Positions 55,120 to 63,962 of a stretch of DNA of 64,000 nt are shown here, piece by piece. The stretch spans positions 2,976,001 to 3,040,000 of the forward strand of contig NZ_CP017141.1 of assembly GCF_001721645.1 (NCBI RefSeq), read 5' to 3'. The notes under the pieces were generated by a model. The model saw only the letters and a program-made list of their open reading frames with translations. It had not been told where the DNA came from and did no database searches. The stretch is from Pedobacter steynii. GTDB lineage: Bacteria > Bacteroidota > Bacteroidia > Sphingobacteriales > Sphingobacteriaceae. The position numbers were made by a program, and so were the translations under genes. Within the stretch, counting starts at the first letter, position 1, and each line of letters opens with the position of its first letter.

Positions 55120-55193
55120 AAAGTTACTTATCTGAGTCCATTCCCCTTCGCGGAAAAAAATAGCGTTTATTTGAAAAAATAATTAGCTAACTA

Positions 55194-55224
55194 TTTGAAA
55201 ATTAAGATTTCTTTCGTATTTTTG
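55194..55224 (+). promoter_or_regulatory. promoter of the S10-spc ribosomal operon
   Basis: TTTG (55194-55197), 19 bases, TATTTTTG (55217-55224): a full consensus match. It is followed by CCGTCCCTTA, nearly the same start sequence as at the str promoter. The leader to rplC is about 70 bases. Confidence 0.85.
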
Positions 55225-55227
55225 CCG

Positions 55228-55275
55228 TCCCTTAAAGGGAATTGTATCCACCTTGAACGAAGCCCTACTGCTTCG
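55228..55275 (+). promoter_or_regulatory. structured leader of the S10-spc operon
   Basis: Two hairpins are visible: TCCCTT-A-AAGGGA (55228-55240) and CGAAGC-CCTACT-GCTTCG (55258-55275). In other bacteria the S10 leader is the target of autogenous control by L4. Whether this one is regulated is unknown. Confidence 0.45.
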
Positions 55276-55300
55276 ATGGGTGTTAATTTAAAAAAAGAAA

Positions 55301-55918
55301 ATGTCAGGTATTATTGGAAAAAAAGTAGGAATGACCAGCATTTTCGACGCCGATGGAAAGAACATTCCATGTACGGTGATCGAAGCTGGGCCTTGTGTAG
55401 TAACACAGGTAAAGACCGCAGAGAAAGACGGTTACGTTTCAGTTCAGTTAGGTTTCGACGAAGCCAAAGAGAAGAACACTACCCAGCCTCTTAAAGGCCA
55501 CTTTGCGAAAGCAAACACTACCCCAAAACGTAAATTGGTTGAATTTGAACCGTTCGAAGAATCGTTGAACTTAGGTGATACGGTAACGGTAAATATCTTC
55601 AGCGAAGGTGATTTTGTGGATGTTGTAGGTACTTCAAAAGGTAAAGGTTTCCAGGGTGTTGTAAAACGTCATGGTTTCGGTGGTGTTGGTGGACAAACTC
55701 ACGGACAGCATAACAGAATGCGTGCGCCAGGTTCATTAGGTGCTGCATCTTATCCTGCACGTGTATTTAAAGGTATGCGTATGGCGGGTAGAATGGGTGG
55801 TGACAGAGTGAAAATTCAAAACTTACAAGTTTTGAAAGTTTATGCTGATCAAAACCTTGTTGTAGTTAGTGGTTCCATTCCAGGAGCTAAGGGTTCTTAC
55901 GTAATCTTAGATAAGTAA
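55301..55918 (+). CDS. rplC: 50S ribosomal protein L3
   Basis: uL3 reaches towards the peptidyl transferase centre. The 205-residue protein has [20 protein letters not shown], the core [33 protein letters not shown] and [15 protein letters not shown]. It is the first gene of this ribosomal operon, starting about 77 bases after the promoter. An overlapping frame from 55195 has no protein-family features. The rplD gene follows after four bases. Confidence 0.98.
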   Translation: MSGIIGKKVGMTSIFDADGKNIPCTVIEAGPCVVTQVKTAEKDGYVSVQLGFDEAKEKNTTQPLKGHFAKANTTPKRKLVEFEPFEESLNLGDTVTVNIFSEGDFVDVVGTSKGKGFQGVVKRHGFGGVGGQTHGQHNRMRAPGSLGAASYPARVFKGMRMAGRMGGDRVKIQNLQVLKVYADQNLVVVSGSIPGAKGSYVILDK

Positions 55919-55922
55919 GCAG

Positions 55923-56552
55923 ATGGAAGTTAAAGTATTAAACATTTCAGGAAAAGAGACAGGTGCCAAGGTGCAACTTCCTGAGTCAGTATTTGGCATT
56001 ACGCCTGTTGACCACGCGATCTATTTAGATGTTAAACAGTATTTGGCTAATCAACGTCAAGGTACTCATAAGTCTAAACAACGTAACGAAATCGCTGGTT
56101 CAACCCGTAAACTATACAAACAAAAAGGTACTGGTGGTGCTCGTGCCGGAAGTATTAAATCTCCATTGTTCAATGGTGGTGGTCGCGTGTTTGGTCCTCA
56201 GCCACGTGATTATAGTTTCAAATTGAATAAAAAATTAAAGCAACTAGCTCGTAAATCAGCATTGACTTACAAAGCTCAGGATAACAACGTTGTTGTTTTA
56301 GAAGACTTTAGTTTTGATTCAATCAAAACTAAAAACTACATCAATTTAGTTAGCGCTTTAAATTTAGCTGGCGAAAAGACATTGTTGGTTTTACCTTCAC
56401 AAAATAACAATATCTATTTATCAAGCAGAAACATCCAGAAAGCGAAAGTGATTACTGCAGATCAGTTGAATACATATGATGTATTAAACTGTGGCAAGCT
56501 TTTGTTTACTGCTGATTCTCTTAAAACATTGGAGGAGGCATTTGCCAAGTAA
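55923..56552 (+). CDS. rplD: 50S ribosomal protein L4
   Basis: uL4 lines the exit tunnel. The 209-residue protein has the long tunnel loop with [53 protein letters not shown], and the C-terminal [22 protein letters not shown]. In E. coli L4 represses the S10 operon; that function cannot be assumed here. The stop is one base before the rplW ATG. Confidence 0.98.
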   Translation: MEVKVLNISGKETGAKVQLPESVFGITPVDHAIYLDVKQYLANQRQGTHKSKQRNEIAGSTRKLYKQKGTGGARAGSIKSPLFNGGGRVFGPQPRDYSFKLNKKLKQLARKSALTYKAQDNNVVVLEDFSFDSIKTKNYINLVSALNLAGEKTLLVLPSQNNNIYLSSRNIQKAKVITADQLNTYDVLNCGKLLFTADSLKTLEEAFAK

Positions 56553-56553
56553 T

Positions 56554-56844
56554 ATGGAATTTTTAAAGAAACCAATATTAACAGAAAAAGCTTCTGCATT
56601 AACAGAAAAGTCTAACCGCTTTACTTTTAGAGTAGAACACAAAGCAAATAAATTGCAGATTAAGCAAGCCATAGAGAAAATGTACAACGTTAACATTTTA
56701 GCCATTAATACAATGGTTGTAAATGGTAAAATGAAGTCCAGAAACACTAAAGGTGGTTTAGTTACGGGTCGTAGCCCAAAATACAAGAAAGCGATTGTTA
56801 CACTGGCAGCAGGCGAGACAATTGATTATTACGCGAATATTTAA
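56554..56844 (+). CDS. rplW: 50S ribosomal protein L23
   Basis: uL23 forms the docking site for trigger factor and SRP at the tunnel exit. From ATG 56554 the protein has 96 residues: FLKKPILTEKASALTEKSNRFTFRV, then NKLQIKQAIEKMYNVNILAINTMVV and GRSPKYKKAIVTL. An upstream in-frame ATG at 56491 lies inside rplD and adds 21 unrelated residues, so it was rejected. Confidence 0.97.
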   Translation: MEFLKKPILTEKASALTEKSNRFTFRVEHKANKLQIKQAIEKMYNVNILAINTMVVNGKMKSRNTKGGLVTGRSPKYKKAIVTLAAGETIDYYANI

Positions 56845-56867
56845 TAAGAATTGAATAATTTATAACT

Positions 56868-57692
56868 ATGGGCTTAAGAAAATTTAAACCAGTCACTCCG
56901 GGAACCCGCTTTAGAGTAGGTGCCAGCTTTACGGAGATTACAGCAACCAAGCCCGAAAAATCATTGGTTGTATCTTCTAAAAAATCGGGAGGACGTAACA
57001 ATACAGGAAAGATGACTATGCGCTACATGGGTGGTGGTCACAAAAAATCTTACCGTTTAATTGACTTTAAACGTGATAAGTTTGATATTCCTGCAACAGT
57101 AGCTACTGTTGAGTACGATCCAAACCGTACTGCTCGTATTGCACTATTGCATTACGTAGATGGTGAGAAGCGTTACATTATTGCACCGGAAGGATTGCAA
57201 GTAGGACAAACAGTAGTTTCGGGTGATACAGCTACTCCAGAAGTAGGAAATACATTGAAATTAGCTAACATTCCATTGGGTTCAATTGTACATAACATTG
57301 AAATCCAACCAGGACGTGGAGCACAAATGGCACGTAGTGCTGGTGCTTATGCTCAATTGGCAGCACGTGACGGAAAGTATGCAACTGTTAAAATGCCTTC
57401 AGGTGAAGTAAGATCTATCTTAGTTACTTGTTTAGCAACTATCGGTGCAGTTTCTAACTCGGATCATGCAAATGAAGTATTAGGTAAAGCAGGTCGTAAA
57501 CGTTGGTTAGGACGTCGTCCTAGAACGCGTCCGGTAGCGATGAACCCAGTCGATCACCCAATGGGTGGTGGTGAGGGTCGCTCATCAGGAGGTCAGCCTC
57601 GCTCAAGAAACGGTATGTATGCTAAAGGATACAAAACCCGTTCACTTAAAAAATACTCAAATCGTTTCATCATAGAGAAAAGGAAGAAATAA
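56868..57692 (+). CDS. rplB: 50S ribosomal protein L2
   Basis: uL2 is required for subunit association and peptidyl transfer. The 274-residue protein has [46 protein letters not shown], the SRSAGA-like [26 protein letters not shown], and the C-terminal [20 protein letters not shown] with the functionally important histidine. Its last base is the first base of the rpsS ATG. Confidence 0.98.
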   Translation: MGLRKFKPVTPGTRFRVGASFTEITATKPEKSLVVSSKKSGGRNNTGKMTMRYMGGGHKKSYRLIDFKRDKFDIPATVATVEYDPNRTARIALLHYVDGEKRYIIAPEGLQVGQTVVSGDTATPEVGNTLKLANIPLGSIVHNIEIQPGRGAQMARSAGAYAQLAARDGKYATVKMPSGEVRSILVTCLATIGAVSNSDHANEVLGKAGRKRWLGRRPRTRPVAMNPVDHPMGGGEGRSSGGQPRSRNGMYAKGYKTRSLKKYSNRFIIEKRKK

Positions 57693-57958
57693 TGGCTCGT
57701 TCGATAAAAAAAGGACCTTATATTGACCATAACGTAGAGAAGAAAGTAGTATCTATGAATGATTCAGGCAAAAGGTCTGTAATTAAAACTTGGTCTCGCA
57801 GATCAATGATTTCACCAGATTTTGTGGGTCATACATTTGCAGTGCATAACGGTAATAAATTTATACCGGTATACGTAACAGAAAACATGGTTGGTCACAA
57901 GCTGGGAGAGTTTGCTCCAACCAGAACATTTAGGGGTCACTCTGAAAAGAAAAAATAA
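57692..57958 (+). CDS. rpsS: 30S ribosomal protein S19
   Basis: uS19 is in the 30S head and contacts tRNA and S13. The 88-residue protein has [43 protein letters not shown] and [13 protein letters not shown]. It overlaps rplB by one base. Confidence 0.98.
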   Translation: MARSIKKGPYIDHNVEKKVVSMNDSGKRSVIKTWSRRSMISPDFVGHTFAVHNGNKFIPVYVTENMVGHKLGEFAPTRTFRGHSEKKK

Positions 57959-57965
57959 TTAAGAG

Positions 57966-58328
57966 ATGGAAGCAGTAGCGAAATTAAACAATTGTCCAAC
58001 CTCACCACGTAAAATGCGTTTGGTTGTAGATCTTATCAGAGGTGAGCGTGTTGAGAAAGCTTTACATATTTTAAAGTTTACCAATAAAGATGCGGCAATA
58101 AGAGTTGAGAAACTATTATTATCAGCGATCAAAAACTGGGAAACTAAAAATGAAGGTTCTCGCCCTGAAGAAAACCAGTTATACGTGAAAACGATAATGG
58201 TAGGCGGTGGTCGTCAATTAAAAAGACTTAGACCAGCACCTCAAGGACGTGGTTACAGAATCCGTAAGCGTTCAAACCATGTAACTTTGGTAGTAGATAG
58301 TAAAAACGTTGAAACTCAAACTAATTAA
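57966..58328 (+). CDS. rplV: 50S ribosomal protein L22
   Basis: uL22 lines the exit tunnel near the macrolide site. The 120-residue protein has [37 protein letters not shown] and the extended hairpin with [21 protein letters not shown]. It follows rpsS after seven bases and precedes rpsC by five. Confidence 0.98.
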   Translation: MEAVAKLNNCPTSPRKMRLVVDLIRGERVEKALHILKFTNKDAAIRVEKLLLSAIKNWETKNEGSRPEENQLYVKTIMVGGGRQLKRLRPAPQGRGYRIRKRSNHVTLVVDSKNVETQTN

Positions 58329-58333
58329 CAGAA

Positions 58334-59182
58334 ATGGGACAAAAAGCACATCCAATAGGAAACAGGTTAGGGATCATCAAAGGTTGGGATTCTAACTGGT
58401 TCGGTGGCAACAACTATGCTGATAAATTAGTTGAGGACGAAAAAATAAGAAAATACCTTTCTGCACGTATCGCAAAAGGCGGTGTAGCTAAAGTGGTAAT
58501 CGAACGTACGTTAAAACGTATTACGGTAACTATCCACACAGCTCGTCCGGGTATTGTGATCGGTAAAGCAGGAGCTGAGGTGGATAAGATCAAAGAAGAG
58601 TTGAAGAAATTGACTAAAAAGGAAATTCAAATCAACATTTTTGAGATCAAACGTCCTGAGCTTGATGCACAATTAGTTGCAGAAGGTGTTGCAAAACAAT
58701 TAGAAGCAAGGATCTCATTCCGTAGAGCAATGAAATCTACTATTGCATCAACAATGCGTATGGGTGCTGAAGGTATCAAAATTATGACCTCTGGTCGTTT
58801 AGGTGGTGCTGAGATGGCTCGTAGCGAACAGTATAAAGAAGGAAGAATTCCTTTGCATACTTTCCGTGCTGACATTGACTATGCTTTAGCAGAAGCTTTA
58901 ACTACTTATGGTAAAATAGGTGTTAAAGTATGGATCTGTAAAGGTGAAGTTTACGGTAAACGTGATCTTTCTCCAAACATCGGTGCTGTGAGCAATGCTC
59001 CAGGTAAAGGTGGCAGACCAGAAGGTGCTTTCGGTGGTGGAAGAGACAGAGATAACCGTGGCGGTGGCGACAGAAGAAACGACAATAAAGGTCGTGGCGG
59101 AAGAGGTCCAGGTCAAGGCGGTCCTGGTGCAGGAAGAGATAATAGAGGCGGAAATACTCCTAATAGAGGTCCTCGTAAATAA
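58334..59182 (+). CDS. rpsC: 30S ribosomal protein S3 with a Gly/Arg-rich C-terminal extension
   Basis: uS3 is at the mRNA entry channel and has helicase-related residues. The core (1 to about 212) has [24 protein letters not shown], the KH-domain [17 protein letters not shown] and [20 protein letters not shown], ending [15 protein letters not shown]. The remaining 70 residues or so are rich in Gly, Arg, Asn and Asp with repeated RGG and GGR units, so at 282 residues the protein is longer than the roughly 210-240 usual in most bacteria. The tail is probably disordered and RNA-binding (inference). Confidence 0.97.
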   Translation: MGQKAHPIGNRLGIIKGWDSNWFGGNNYADKLVEDEKIRKYLSARIAKGGVAKVVIERTLKRITVTIHTARPGIVIGKAGAEVDKIKEELKKLTKKEIQINIFEIKRPELDAQLVAEGVAKQLEARISFRRAMKSTIASTMRMGAEGIKIMTSGRLGGAEMARSEQYKEGRIPLHTFRADIDYALAEALTTYGKIGVKVWICKGEVYGKRDLSPNIGAVSNAPGKGGRPEGAFGGGRDRDNRGGGDRRNDNKGRGGRGPGQGGPGAGRDNRGGNTPNRGPRK

Positions 59183-59220
59183 TTAGTTAACAGATCGTTT
59201 AACGATAATATTAGAATAAG

Positions 59221-59643
59221 ATGTTACAGCCAAAAAGAACGAAGTTCAGAAAGATGCAAAAAGGCAGAATGAAAGGTTTAGCAACTCGTGGTGCTGAATT
59301 ATCATTCGGGTCTTTCGGGATCAAATCTTTAGAGTCGACTTGGATTACAAGTCGTCAGATAGAGGCAGCCCGTATTGCGGTAACTCGTTTCATGAAACGT
59401 GAAGGCCAGGTGTGGATTAGAATATTCCCGGACAAACCGGTAACTAAGAAACCAGCTGAGGTACGTATGGGTAAAGGTAAGGGTGCTCCAGAATACTGGG
59501 TTGCCGTTGTTAGACCCGGACGTATTATTTTTGAAGCCGAAGGTGTTCCTTTAGAAATTGCTAAAGAAGCAATGAGATTAGCGGCCCAAAAATTGCCGAT
59601 CCAAACAAAATTTGTAGTACGTAGAGATTACGTAGAAGCATAA
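59221..59643 (+). CDS. rplP: 50S ribosomal protein L16
   Basis: uL16 helps place the A-site tRNA. The 140-residue protein has [77 protein letters not shown] and [15 protein letters not shown] 38-base gap separates it from rpsC, and an unusually long 74-base gap follows it. Confidence 0.98.
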   Translation: MLQPKRTKFRKMQKGRMKGLATRGAELSFGSFGIKSLESTWITSRQIEAARIAVTRFMKREGQVWIRIFPDKPVTKKPAEVRMGKGKGAPEYWVAVVRPGRIIFEAEGVPLEIAKEAMRLAAQKLPIQTKFVVRRDYVEA

Positions 59644-59717
59644 AAAAGCTCTTGGGTTGAATGTTGTAAGTAACTTGTTATTATAACCGCTAGACCCAAG
59701 GCATAAAAATTAATAAA
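59644..59717 (+). other. structured 74-base gap between rplP and rpmC
   Basis: The ends pair as GC-(bulged T)-CTTGGGT (59648-59657) with ACCCAAG-GC (59694-59702). An inner GTTAT-T-ATAAC repeat (about 59677-59687) could form a second helix. No T run follows and no gene fits. Most gaps in this operon are under 25 bases. Confidence 0.5.
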
Positions 59718-59927
59718 ATGAAGAACTCAGAAATCACAGGGCTTTCACAAGAAGAACTAGTAGCCAGGATTGCAGAAGAAACTGAAAACTTAGTAAAGTT
59801 AAGATTTGCACATACAATTTCGGCTATTGAGAATCCTACCCGTATCAAAAAGGTAAGAAGGGATATTGCCCGATTAAACACTGAAGTGACTAAGCGTAAA
59901 GCTCAGTCTGCTACTGAAACTAAATAA
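59718..59927 (+). CDS. rpmC: 50S ribosomal protein L29
   Basis: uL29 is a small helical protein near the tunnel exit. The 69-residue protein has [56 protein letters not shown], the typical two-helix pattern. It precedes rpsQ by 13 bases. Confidence 0.96.
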   Translation: MKNSEITGLSQEELVARIAEETENLVKLRFAHTISAIENPTRIKKVRRDIARLNTEVTKRKAQSATETK

Positions 59928-59940
59928 CTTTAGAGTCGAA

Positions 59941-60195
59941 ATGGAAAGACAATTAAGAAAAACAAGAACCGGGTTGGTGGTAAGCAACAAAATGGATAAA
60001 TCTATTGTTGTAGCGGTAGAACGTAAAGTGAAACACCCGATCTATGGTAAGTTTGTTAAGAAAACTACCAAATTTATGGCTCATGACGAGAAAAACGATT
60101 GCGGTATTGGTGATACAGTACTGATCATGGAGACTCGTCCGCTGAGTAAAAACAAGAACTGGAGATTAGTTGAAATTTTAGAAAGGGCTAAATAA
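59941..60195 (+). CDS. rpsQ: 30S ribosomal protein S17
   Basis: uS17 binds 16S rRNA early in assembly. The 84-residue protein has [45 protein letters not shown] and [20 protein letters not shown], the OB-fold core. One base separates its stop from rplN. Confidence 0.98.
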   Translation: MERQLRKTRTGLVVSNKMDKSIVVAVERKVKHPIYGKFVKKTTKFMAHDEKNDCGIGDTVLIMETRPLSKNKNWRLVEILERAK

Positions 60196-60196
60196 G

Positions 60197-60565
60197 ATGG
60201 TACAACAGGAATCAAGATTAAACGTAGCCGACAATAGCGGCGCAAAAGAAGTATTGGTTATCCGTGTACTTGGTGGTACTGGAAAAAGATATGCTTCTAT
60301 TGGTGACAAAATCGTTGTTACCGTTAAAAGTGCACTACCTTCCGGAAACATCAAAAAAGGAACCGTTTCTAAAGCAGTGGTTGTAAGAACAAGAAAAGAA
60401 ATCAGACGTAAAGATGGTTCTTACATTCGTTTCGACGACAATGCAGCAGTATTATTAAATGCACAAGATGAGCCGCGTGGTACACGTATTTTCGGCCCGG
60501 TAGCAAGAGAACTGCGTGAAAAACAATTCATGAAAATTGTATCATTAGCACCGGAGGTATTATAA
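60197..60565 (+). CDS. rplN: 50S ribosomal protein L14
   Basis: uL14 lies at the subunit interface. The 122-residue protein has [27 protein letters not shown], the [20 protein letters not shown] segment, [28 protein letters not shown] and [28 protein letters not shown]. One base separates its stop from rplX. Confidence 0.98.
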   Translation: MVQQESRLNVADNSGAKEVLVIRVLGGTGKRYASIGDKIVVTVKSALPSGNIKKGTVSKAVVVRTRKEIRRKDGSYIRFDDNAAVLLNAQDEPRGTRIFGPVARELREKQFMKIVSLAPEVL

Positions 60566-60566
60566 A

Positions 60567-60905
60567 ATGAAAAATAAAGTAACTACACCAAAGATAAAAA
60601 TCCGTAAAGGAGATTTAGTTAAGGTAATCGCTGGCGATTCAAAAGGCCAACAAGGTACAGTGCTTTCTGTATTAATTTCAAAAAGCAGAATCCTTGTAGA
60701 AGGTGTTAACCTTGTATCAAAACATACAAAACCAAATGCTGCTACTCCAAACGGAGGTATCATTAAAAAAGAGGCTGCTCTTCATATTTCTAACGTAGCA
60801 TTAGTTGATCCTAAAACAGGTGCAACTACTCGCGTTGGCAGAAAGCTAAATGCTGATGGGAAATTAGTTAGGGTTAGTAAAAAATCAGGAGAGGAGATCA
60901 AATAA
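60567..60905 (+). CDS. rplX: 50S ribosomal protein L24
   Basis: uL24 starts 50S assembly. The 112-residue protein has a KOW motif ([25 protein letters not shown]), then [17 protein letters not shown] and the C-terminal [18 protein letters not shown]. Its last base is the first base of rplE. Confidence 0.97.
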   Translation: MKNKVTTPKIKIRKGDLVKVIAGDSKGQQGTVLSVLISKSRILVEGVNLVSKHTKPNAATPNGGIIKKEAALHISNVALVDPKTGATTRVGRKLNADGKLVRVSKKSGEEIK

Positions 60906-61474
60906 TGACTTACGTACCAAGATTAAAAAGTAAATATAAAGAGGAAATTGTAACTGCACTTAAAGATAAGTTCAATTACAAAAGCGTAATGCAGGTTCCT
61001 AAGTTAGAGAAAATCTCTATCAACCAGGGTGTTGGACGTTTCTCTGTAACTGACAAAAAAATTATGGACAGCTCTATTTTAGAGATGACTACAATTACTG
61101 GTCAGCAAGCAGTTGGAGCAAAATCTAAAAAAGATATCTCAAACTTTAAATTACGTAAAGGTATGCCGGTTGGTGTACGTGTAACTTTGCGTGATAATAA
61201 CATGTATGAGTTTTTAGATCGTTTAATTTCCGTAGCTTTACCTCGTATCCGTGATTTCAAAGGTATCAATGATAAAGGTTTTGATGGAAAAGGTAACTAC
61301 ACATTAGGTGTTACTGAGCAAATCATCTTCCCTGAGATCAACATCGACAAAATCAGCAAGATTTTAGGTATGGATATTACGTTTGTAACCAGCGCTACTA
61401 CTGATGTTGAAGCATTGGAATTATTAAAACAATTTGGATTACCATTTAAAAACCAAAATAACACAAATTCATAA
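60905..61474 (+). CDS. rplE: 50S ribosomal protein L5
   Basis: uL5 binds 5S rRNA. The 189-residue protein has [67 protein letters not shown], the [11 protein letters not shown] segment and [13 protein letters not shown]. It overlaps rplX and rpsN by one base each. Confidence 0.98.
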   Translation: MTYVPRLKSKYKEEIVTALKDKFNYKSVMQVPKLEKISINQGVGRFSVTDKKIMDSSILEMTTITGQQAVGAKSKKDISNFKLRKGMPVGVRVTLRDNNMYEFLDRLISVALPRIRDFKGINDKGFDGKGNYTLGVTEQIIFPEINIDKISKILGMDITFVTSATTDVEALELLKQFGLPFKNQNNTNS

Positions 61475-61743
61475 TGGCAAAAGAAGGTGTAAAAGCTCGC
61501 GAAATTAAGCGCCAAAAACTGGTAGCTAAATATGCTGATAAACGTGCAGAACTTAAAGCTGCCGGTGATTATGAAGGATTAGATAAGTTACCAAAAAACT
61601 CATCTGCAGTACGTTTACACAATCGTTGTAAATTAACTGGACGTCCTCGTGGTTACATGCGTACTTTCGGTATATCAAGGGTATTGTTCCGTGATATGGC
61701 TTTAGCAGGTAAAATCCCTGGAGTAAGAAAAGCAAGCTGGTAA
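61474..61743 (+). CDS. rpsN: 30S ribosomal protein S14, zinc-free long form
   Basis: uS14 is in the 30S head. The 89-residue protein has [28 protein letters not shown] and the C-terminal [43 protein letters not shown]. It lacks the paired CxxC zinc motifs, so it is the longer C-minus form. A 112-base gap without a gene follows. Confidence 0.98.
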   Translation: MAKEGVKAREIKRQKLVAKYADKRAELKAAGDYEGLDKLPKNSSAVRLHNRCKLTGRPRGYMRTFGISRVLFRDMALAGKIPGVRKASW

Positions 61744-61855
61744 AACAGCTTTCTTTATGCCAAGGGATTTTCCCGAGGCTGGAAACAAAAAATTAACCGA
61801 TGGCAGGTCGTCCCGAATACGATAGGAAGGAAACCACCGTCACAATTATATAAAA
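61744..61855 (+). other. 112-base non-coding gap between rpsN and rpsH
   Basis: This is the largest gap inside the ribosomal operon. It contains small stems GGGA-TTT-TCCC (61764-61774) and TCGT-CCCGAAT-ACGA (61808-61822) and a direct repeat GGAAAC (61781-61786 and 61829-61834). No open frame, promoter consensus or T-run terminator is seen. It may be a regulatory RNA element upstream of rpsH, since S8 is an autogenous regulator in other bacteria, but I could not match it to a known motif. Confidence 0.45.
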
Positions 61856-62254
61856 ATGAATACAGATCCAATAGCAGATTATCTTACAAGAGTAAGAAAT
61901 GCCATCAAGGCAAATCATAGAATTGTAGAAATTCCTGCATCAAACCTTAAAAAAGAAATCACTAAAGTTCTTTTTGACAAAGGTTACATTGCTAATTACA
62001 AGTTTGAGGACACTACGGCTCAAGGAACAATCAAAATCGCTTTGAAATACAATGCGATCACTAAGATCCCTGCAATCCGTACATTGACCCGTATCAGCAA
62101 ACCAGGTTTAAGGCAATATGCCGGCGTAGAAAATATGCCAAGAGTATTAAACGGTTTAGGTATCGCAATCTTGTCTACATCTAAAGGTGTGATGACAGAT
62201 AAAGAAGCAGCCAAACTAAACATTGGTGGCGAAGTTTTGTGTCACGTTTATTAA
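61856..62254 (+). CDS. rpsH: 30S ribosomal protein S8
   Basis: uS8 organises the central domain of 16S rRNA and in E. coli represses the spc operon. The 132-residue protein has MNTDPIADYLTRVRNAIKANHR, SNLKKEITKVLFDKGYI and the C-terminal RVLNGLGIAILSTSKGVMTDKEAAKLNIGGEVLCHVY. It starts after the 112-base gap. Confidence 0.98.
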   Translation: MNTDPIADYLTRVRNAIKANHRIVEIPASNLKKEITKVLFDKGYIANYKFEDTTAQGTIKIALKYNAITKIPAIRTLTRISKPGLRQYAGVENMPRVLNGLGIAILSTSKGVMTDKEAAKLNIGGEVLCHVY

Positions 62255-62257
62255 TTA

Positions 62258-62264
62258 AAGGAGG
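62258..62264 (+). promoter_or_regulatory. strong Shine-Dalgarno site of rplF
   Basis: AAGGAGG is eight bases before the rplF ATG. Together with rpsG it is one of only two ideal sites noticed in the window. Confidence 0.75.
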
Positions 62265-62272
62265 ATAGCAAA

Positions 62273-62830
62273 ATGTCAAGAATAGGAAAAGCCCCAATTA
62301 ATGTACCTGCAGGTGTAACGATTACAGTAGCTAAAGATAACTTGGTGACTGTTAAAGGACCTAAAGGAGAATTGACTCAAGCAGTTGATTCTGATATCAC
62401 TGTAAGTCAGGAAGACGGAGTACTTACTGTATCCCGTCCCTCAGAGCAGAAAAGACACAAAGCATTGCACGGATTATACCGTTCATTGTTAAACAATATG
62501 GTTGTTGGTGTAACAGAAGGATATAAAATTTCTCAGGAATTAGTAGGTGTTGGTTACCGTGCTACAAACACAGGAAACACATTAGACTTAGTTCTGGGTT
62601 ATTCTCACCACTATGTATTCCAATTACCGGAAGAAATTAAAGTAACAACAACATCTGAAAAAGGTCAGACTCCTAAAATCATTTTAGAAAGTATTGACAA
62701 ACAATTGATCGGACAAGTAGCAGCGAAAATCCGCTCGTTACGTACTCCTGAGCCATATAAAGGTAAAGGTATCAAGTTTGTAGGTGAAGTGTTAAGAAGA
62801 AAAGCAGGTAAATCAGCTTCTAAAAAATAA
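62273..62830 (+). CDS. rplF: 50S ribosomal protein L6
   Basis: uL6 lies near the factor-binding site. The 185-residue protein has [28 protein letters not shown], the [22 protein letters not shown] region and the C-terminal signature [25 protein letters not shown]. It begins 18 bases after rpsH behind a strong Shine-Dalgarno sequence. Confidence 0.98.
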   Translation: MSRIGKAPINVPAGVTITVAKDNLVTVKGPKGELTQAVDSDITVSQEDGVLTVSRPSEQKRHKALHGLYRSLLNNMVVGVTEGYKISQELVGVGYRATNTGNTLDLVLGYSHHYVFQLPEEIKVTTTSEKGQTPKIILESIDKQLIGQVAAKIRSLRTPEPYKGKGIKFVGEVLRRKAGKSASKK

Positions 62831-62835
62831 TCAAA

Positions 62836-63189
62836 ATGGCAGGAAAAAAATTATCTCGTAGAGATCGTATAAAAAAAGGAATCAGAAAAAGATTAACAGG
62901 TTCTGAAAGCCGTCCACGTCTATCGGTATATAGAAGCAATAAAGGAATTTATGCTCAAATCATTAACGACGTAACCGGTAATACAATTGTATCAGCTTCG
63001 TCTTTATCAAAAGACTTTTCTGGAACTGGAAACAAATCTGAACAATCAGTAGCTGTAGGTAAATTAGTAGCTGAAAAAGCGATCGCAGCTGGTGTTAAAG
63101 AAGTAGTTTTCGATAGAAATGGCTATTTGTACCATGGACGTGTTAAATCGTTGGCAGAAGGTGCTCGCGAAGCTGGTTTAGTATTTTAA
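62836..63189 (+). CDS. rplR: 50S ribosomal protein L18
   Basis: uL18 binds 5S rRNA. The 117-residue protein has [51 protein letters not shown], the [42 protein letters not shown] ending and the typical length. Five bases separate it from rplF. Confidence 0.98.
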   Translation: MAGKKLSRRDRIKKGIRKRLTGSESRPRLSVYRSNKGIYAQIINDVTGNTIVSASSLSKDFSGTGNKSEQSVAVGKLVAEKAIAAGVKEVVFDRNGYLYHGRVKSLAEGAREAGLVF

Positions 63190-63207
63190 TCTGAAAATAG
63201 GATAAGA

Positions 63208-63726
63208 ATGTCAACTATCAATATAAAAAGAGTTAAGACTAGCGAGATCGAATTAAAAGATCGTTTAGTTAGCATACAACGTGTTGCCAAAGTAACTAAA
63301 GGTGGACGTACTTTCAGCTTCTCAGCCATCGTGGTTGTGGGAGATGAAAACGGAATCGTAGGTTACGGTTTAGGTAAAGCAAAAGAGGTAACTGAAGCAA
63401 TTGCTAAAGGTATCGATGATGCTAAAAAGAACTTGGTAAAAGTTCCTCTGTTAAACGGTACTGTTCCTCATGAGCAAATCGGTAAATTCTCTGGTGGTTT
63501 TGTATTAATCAAACCAGCAGCAGTAGGTACAGGTGTTATTGCAGGTGGTGCAATGCGTGCAGTATTAGAGAGTGCCGGAGTACATAACGTATTGGCAAAG
63601 TCTAAAGGTTCATCAAATCCTCACAACGTGGTAAAAGCAACTGTTGATGCTTTAACTAAAATGCGCGATGCTTATACTGTCGCTCAGCAACGTGGTGTCG
63701 ATTTAAATAAAGTTTTTAACGGATAA
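63208..63726 (+). CDS. rpsE: 30S ribosomal protein S5
   Basis: uS5 is at the mRNA entry site and affects decoding accuracy. The 172-residue protein has [46 protein letters not shown] and the C-terminal [38 protein letters not shown], both hallmark segments. It precedes rpmD by four bases. Confidence 0.98.
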   Translation: MSTINIKRVKTSEIELKDRLVSIQRVAKVTKGGRTFSFSAIVVVGDENGIVGYGLGKAKEVTEAIAKGIDDAKKNLVKVPLLNGTVPHEQIGKFSGGFVLIKPAAVGTGVIAGGAMRAVLESAGVHNVLAKSKGSSNPHNVVKATVDALTKMRDAYTVAQQRGVDLNKVFNG

Positions 63727-63730
63727 TATT

Positions 63731-63910
63731 ATGGCTAAGATCAAAATAACCCAGGTAAAAAGCATTATCGATAGAAGCGAACGCCAAAAAAGAACGATGA
63801 AAGCATTAGGTTTAACTAAAATGAACCAAAGTGTAGAAGTGGAAGCTAACGCTGCCATCATCGGAATGGTGAGAAAAGTGAATCACTTAGTTGCTATAGA
63901 GAGTATATAA
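63731..63910 (+). CDS. rpmD: 50S ribosomal protein L30
   Basis: uL30 is a 59-residue protein reading MAKIKITQVKSIIDRSERQK, then TMKALGLTKMNQSVEVE and the ending AAIIGMVRKVNHLVAIESI. The standard length, motifs and position after rpsE make this secure. rplO normally follows at once, but no rplO start is visible in the remaining 90 bases. Confidence 0.96.
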   Translation: MAKIKITQVKSIIDRSERQKRTMKALGLTKMNQSVEVEANAAIIGMVRKVNHLVAIESI

Positions 63911-63913
63911 ATT

Positions 63914-63962
63914 TTTAAAGGTTGTAAATGTAGTTTATATAATTACATTTGCAACCTTTAAA
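63914..63962. other. long hairpin overlapping a promoter-like sequence after rpmD
   Basis: TTTAAAGGTTGTAAATGTA (63914-63932) and TACATTTGCAACCTTTAAA (63944-63962) pair over 19 positions with one G-U pair and an 11-base loop. No T run follows. The right half also contains a full promoter match on the plus strand: TTG (63922-63924), 19 bases, TACATTTG (63944-63951). The symmetric leftward version ends TACATTTA. It may be a promoter for what follows, an RNA structure, or both. Confidence 0.55.

Noticed and set aside
55195..55494. 99-codon open frame overlapping the rplC start
   Set aside because: It covers the S10 promoter and leader and its sequence is unlike any family; rplC in the other frame is certain.
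59034..59182. DNA tandem repeat within the end of rpsC
   Set aside because: The repetition is in amino-acid composition (Gly, Arg); the codons vary and there is no exact DNA repeat unit.
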